NCBI GenBank assembly: GCA_964442075.1
Contig: CAYTWH010000007.1
Span: 1-64,000, forward strand
From: CAYTAU01 sp964442075
GTDB taxonomy: Bacteria; Bacteroidota; Bacteroidia; Bacteroidales; CAYTAU01
Direction of reading: 5' to 3'
DNA length: 64,000 bases
Shown here: one piece after another, positions 60,783-64,000 of the stretch
Layout of the letters: every line of letters starts with the position of its first letter
Position numbering within the stretch: the stretch's first letter is position 1
The notes under the pieces: generated by a model
Databases searched by the model: none
Told to the model about the DNA's origin: nothing
Seen by the model: only the letters and a program-made list of their open reading frames with translations
Position numbers and translations under genes: made by a program

Positions 60783-62369
60783 ATGAAAAATTTATTATTA
60801 ATACTGGTTTTAATTTTATTATTTACTGTTTCAAATAATGAAATGTATGCTCAGAAAAAGAAAAAATATATAATTGAACTTGAAAAGAAAGCAGATATTA
60901 ATTTTATTTACGGAGAATACAGGATTGCATTATATAAATATTTAAAGTTGTGGAAAACTGACACATTAAATATTGAATATAATTATAAACTTGGTATTTG
61001 TTATTCTGAAACTAATATTGCCACTGAAAAAGCTTTAAAAAGATTATTGTTTGTAAAAGAAAACGACGAATCGAATAAAGATGTAACATTTTACATTGCA
61101 AAATCTTACATGAATTCTTATCGTTTTACAGAGGCGATAGAGTTATTTAATATATACAAAGAAACTGCCGGAACCGATAAAAATTTAGTAAACAAAGCAT
61201 ATCATCTTATAAAAATGTCATATAGCGCATTAGAATTAATGAACAAGCCAGTTAATGTTAGTTTTGAGAACTTAGGTGCTAATGTTAATTCCAGATTAGA
61301 TGATTATAATCCGTTTGTTGTCAATAATGAGGGATTTATAACATTTACTTCAAATAAAAAATACGACCCCGATTATGGTACTTATATTTCAAATGTATAC
61401 ATAAGCAAAAATAATAAAGACAAATGGTCATTTGCAGTTTCTCAACATAAAATTAATACTACCGATAACGAAGAAGCTGTGTGGATGTCAGATGATGGTA
61501 AGGTTTTATTACTATGCAATAGCATGGACGATGAGTATAGTGATATTTTGCGTGCTGAGAAAAAAGGCAGAATTTTCAAATATTACGATAAAGAAGAAAA
61601 ATTCTTTAATATGATAAATTCAAAATCGATAGAAAACGGAGCTTCAATGATAGCAGACAAAAGTATTATATATGTATCATCGGCAAGAGACGGAGGATAC
61701 GGTGATATGGATATATATGCAATTAAAAAGTTGCCAAACGGGAAATGGAGTGAAGCAAAAAATATAGGCGATGTAATTAATACAAAAAGTGATGATGCAT
61801 ATCCTTTAATTTCAGATGATGGAAATATCCTCTATTTTGCTTCAAAAGGTCATAACAGTATTGGAGGCTACGATTTGTTTGTTTCATACTGGGATGTTGT
61901 AAGGCAAGGATGGACAAAACCAATAAATTTGGGATATCCTTTAAACACAACACAAGATAATTTAACTATATCATTTCCTGAAAACAATAGATACGCTTAT
62001 ATGGCTGCAAACAGAAAAGAAGGTTTTGGCGGATTGGATATATACAGAGTTACATTTAATGATATTGATGAAGAACTTTCCTTGATAAAAGGATATATTT
62101 ATCTTGGCGACACAATTACAGGCAAGAAGTTTAAAGGTGATAATTTTGATCTCGAAATTTCTATTTTCGATGACTTTGGAAATCTTTTTGGCATGTATAT
62201 ACCTAAGAAAAATACCGGTGATTTTGTGGCAATTCTTCCAAAAGGAAAATATGAAATAGAAATTGTATATAACGAAAACTATAAAGAGTATATAGAAAGT
62301 TTTGAAATATTAGATAAAGCCAGTTATAAAAAGGAGTTTGATAAAAATTTTCACTTAATTCAAAAATAG
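60783..62369 (+). CDS. secreted TPR/PD40 (WD40-like) protein, T9SS-type, first of a pair
   Basis: The 528-residue protein has a signal peptide ending near MYAQ, TPR-like helices (about 35-150), WD40-like PD40 beta-propeller repeats (about 165-430: VNNEGFITFTSNKKYD, MIADKSIIYVSSARDGGYGD, SDDGNILYFASKGHNSIGGY, ENNRYAYMAANRKEGFGGLD) and a C-terminal beta-sandwich like a carboxypeptidase regulatory domain (about 440-528). The arrangement matches T9SS periplasmic proteins of the PorE type but has no OmpA-like C-terminal domain. The next gene is a close paralogue. Confidence 0.8.
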   Translation: MKNLLLILVLILLFTVSNNEMYAQKKKKYIIELEKKADINFIYGEYRIALYKYLKLWKTDTLNIEYNYKLGICYSETNIATEKALKRLLFVKENDESNKDVTFYIAKSYMNSYRFTEAIELFNIYKETAGTDKNLVNKAYHLIKMSYSALELMNKPVNVSFENLGANVNSRLDDYNPFVVNNEGFITFTSNKKYDPDYGTYISNVYISKNNKDKWSFAVSQHKINTTDNEEAVWMSDDGKVLLLCNSMDDEYSDILRAEKKGRIFKYYDKEEKFFNMINSKSIENGASMIADKSIIYVSSARDGGYGDMDIYAIKKLPNGKWSEAKNIGDVINTKSDDAYPLISDDGNILYFASKGHNSIGGYDLFVSYWDVVRQGWTKPINLGYPLNTTQDNLTISFPENNRYAYMAANRKEGFGGLDIYRVTFNDIDEELSLIKGYIYLGDTITGKKFKGDNFDLEISIFDDFGNLFGMYIPKKNTGDFVAILPKGKYEIEIVYNENYKEYIESFEILDKASYKKEFDKNFHLIQK

Positions 62370-62425
62370 CTTAATTTTATATTTTAAAATATGGAATATA
62401 TTTTCATTTAATGTAAAATCATAGT

Positions 62426-64000
62426 ATGTATAAGACAATAGCCATAATAATAGTTTTTATTCTAATAACATTAACGTCTTTTTCTCAATCGTTGGAAAGA
62501 GAGGCTAACACCAATTTTGAAGATGAAAACTACAGGGTTGCATTAAAACAATATCTAAAGTTATTAAGAGCCGATAAAAAAAACGAAGAATTTCATTACA
62601 GAATAGGAGTATGTTATTTAAAGGTTAACATGGACAAAACAAGAGCTATTCCTCATCTTAATTTTGCCGATTCCTTGGGTTATTACGTAGATGATATTAA
62701 ATTTTATCTTGCTCAGGCATATTTTCATAAATATAAATTTGATAAAGCAGTAGAATTATTTAAAGAATATAAAGAGTATATACGAGAAACAATAAACACA
62801 GAACAAATAAAAGAACTAAACAGGGATATTGAAATTTGTTACAATGCAAAAAAACTAATGGAAACACCTGTTGATGTTACTTTCTATAATATGGGAACAA
62901 ACATCAATAGCCGTAGAGCCGATTACAACCCACATATTGCAGCCGATGGACATATAATGGTATTTGCTTCAAACAAAAAGTATATTAAAGATTATCAGCA
63001 ATACGTTAAAAACTGCTATATGTCATTTCCTGTAAAAGATGATTTTGGCGAATGGAGCAAAGCACGTTCGTTTGGAAGCAAAGTAAATACCGAAGAAAAC
63101 GAAGATGTTGTTGCTTTATCGCACGATGGAACAAAAGCCATAGTACATCTCGATAATTTTGTTGCAGGCGATGATATTGGTGTATCAACTAAAAGAACAA
63201 CACGATTTAGAGAAGTAATAGTTTTTAATAAAGAAATTAACTCAAAGTATTTAGAGGAAGGTGCATGTTTTTCTCCATCAATGGATACTCTTTTTTTTGC
63301 AAGCGACAGACCGGAAGGTTTAGGAGGTTTTGATATTTATTATTGCACACGTATTTCGAAAGAGGAGTGGACTATGCCAGTTAATATGGGGATTTCAATT
63401 AATACAAAATACGATGAAAATTTCCCCGAAATGTCGCACGATGGCACAAAATTAAGGCTTGCATCAAAAGGATATAATACAATGGGAGGATATGATATTT
63501 TTGAATGTGAATGGATTAAAGAAGAATATAAATGGGGCAAACCAAAGAACATGGGATACCCTGTAAACGACACTTATGATAACACAAACATATCGATAAC
63601 AAAAAACGGCAGATACGGCTACATGCCTAAATGGAGAAAAGAGGGTGTAGGCGGCCTTGATATTTATAAAGTAATTTTTAACGATGTGCCGGCAACAAAA
63701 ATAAAGTATCATGGAATAATAGCAATAGGCGATTCTATATATCCAAAACAAATTGCAGATATCAGCTCTGATATTAGAATGAAAATATTTGACAAACGCA
63801 CAAAAGATGAAATTGCCGACCTTACCGAAATGGCAAAACAAGCCAAATATGAAATTGAACTCGTACCGGGCACCTATGTTTTGGTTATAAAAGGCAATGC
63901 CTATGAAACATATCAGATGGATATTATTATCTACGAAGAACAAGCAATAATCACAGATTATAAAATTGATATTTATCTTACTGAAAAGATTAATAATCAA
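62426..64000 (+). CDS. secreted TPR/PD40 (WD40-like) protein, second of a pair, runs off the window
   Basis: Starting at ATG 62426 (MYKTIAIIIVFILITLTSFS) the frame is open for 525 codons to the last base, so the gene is incomplete here. It repeats the layout of the gene before it: signal peptide, TPR-like helices (YRVALKQYLKLLRADKK), PD40 repeats (IAADGHIMVFASNKKY, FSPSMDTLFFASDRPEGLGG, MSHDGTKLRLASKGYNTMGG, NGRYGYMPKWRKEGVGGLD) and a start of the beta-sandwich. The missing 3' end may hold an OmpA-like domain as in PorE. The pair arose by tandem duplication. Confidence 0.82.
   Translation, partial: MYKTIAIIIVFILITLTSFSQSLEREANTNFEDENYRVALKQYLKLLRADKKNEEFHYRIGVCYLKVNMDKTRAIPHLNFADSLGYYVDDIKFYLAQAYFHKYKFDKAVELFKEYKEYIRETINTEQIKELNRDIEICYNAKKLMETPVDVTFYNMGTNINSRRADYNPHIAADGHIMVFASNKKYIKDYQQYVKNCYMSFPVKDDFGEWSKARSFGSKVNTEENEDVVALSHDGTKAIVHLDNFVAGDDIGVSTKRTTRFREVIVFNKEINSKYLEEGACFSPSMDTLFFASDRPEGLGGFDIYYCTRISKEEWTMPVNMGISINTKYDENFPEMSHDGTKLRLASKGYNTMGGYDIFECEWIKEEYKWGKPKNMGYPVNDTYDNTNISITKNGRYGYMPKWRKEGVGGLDIYKVIFNDVPATKIKYHGIIAIGDSIYPKQIADISSDIRMKIFDKRTKDEIADLTEMAKQAKYEIELVPGTYVLVIKGNAYETYQMDIIIYEEQAIITDYKIDIYLTEKINNQ

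Noticed and set aside
63464..64000. Antisense frame of 178 residues at the window end
   Set aside because: It lies entirely opposite the clear PD40 gene that starts at 62426 and has an unnatural Cys/Phe/Tyr-rich composition.

Overview
This window is AT-rich DNA from a member of the Bacteroidota, most likely a gliding or particle-associated lineage that carries a type IX secretion system (T9SS). The evidence is a GldB homologue, proteins with T9SS C-terminal sorting domains, a complete Bat aerotolerance operon, a Bacteroidota-type LptE and TamL, WD40-like (PD40) T9SS-type proteins, and promoter boxes of the TTG-N17..23-TAnnTTTG type with few Shine-Dalgarno sequences. No rRNA, tRNA, CRISPR array or phage block was seen.

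The first 18 kb is a recombination-rich accessory region. It holds an AAA+ ATPase with YD-like N-terminal repeats, two copies of a hemolysin III gene (one broken, one intact), and four paralogous receptors with the layout signal peptide - TPR - membrane segment - SpoIIE phosphatase, one of them frameshifted. Two eroded SpoIIE tails, two unrecognised small genes, several families of short palindromic repeats and a T9SS-secreted beta-propeller protein complete it. The hemolysin III/SpoIIE block is a segmental duplication, and the ATPase gene sits exactly where the 5' end of one hemolysin copy should be. Palindromic repeats lie inside the reading frames of the receptor genes, both at the signal peptide and inside the phosphatase domain.

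From 18 to 40 kb the content is mostly core: a DEAD-box helicase, fabD, folE, an SPFH/GYF protein, gldB overlapping an S9 peptidase, an operon of sigma-54 activator - lptE - TPR protein - secG, tamL, a TrmH-family methyltransferase, and a three-gene biotin-dependent acyl-CoA carboxylase. Between them are a SPOR-domain relic (about 18.1-18.4 kb), a MITE-like palindrome (27.5 kb) and a six-unit, exactly 42-bp tandem array (28.2 kb).

From 40 to 48.7 kb is a second accessory region: small secreted proteins, an aldehyde dehydrogenase flanked by integron-like core sites (GTTAGGC / GCCTAAC), a large S74-type self-processing beta-roll protein, a beta-helix T9SS cargo protein and a frameshifted mntP. 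A T9SS sorting-domain relic lies beside a palindromic repeat there.

From 48.7 to 64 kb is core again: the Bat operon on the minus strand (moxR, a small secreted protein, a DUF58 protein, a BatD-like protein, batA, batB, batC, batD, batE), then truA, a DUF4340 protein, dnaN and two tandem PD40/TPR secreted proteins on the plus strand. The second of these runs off the window end.
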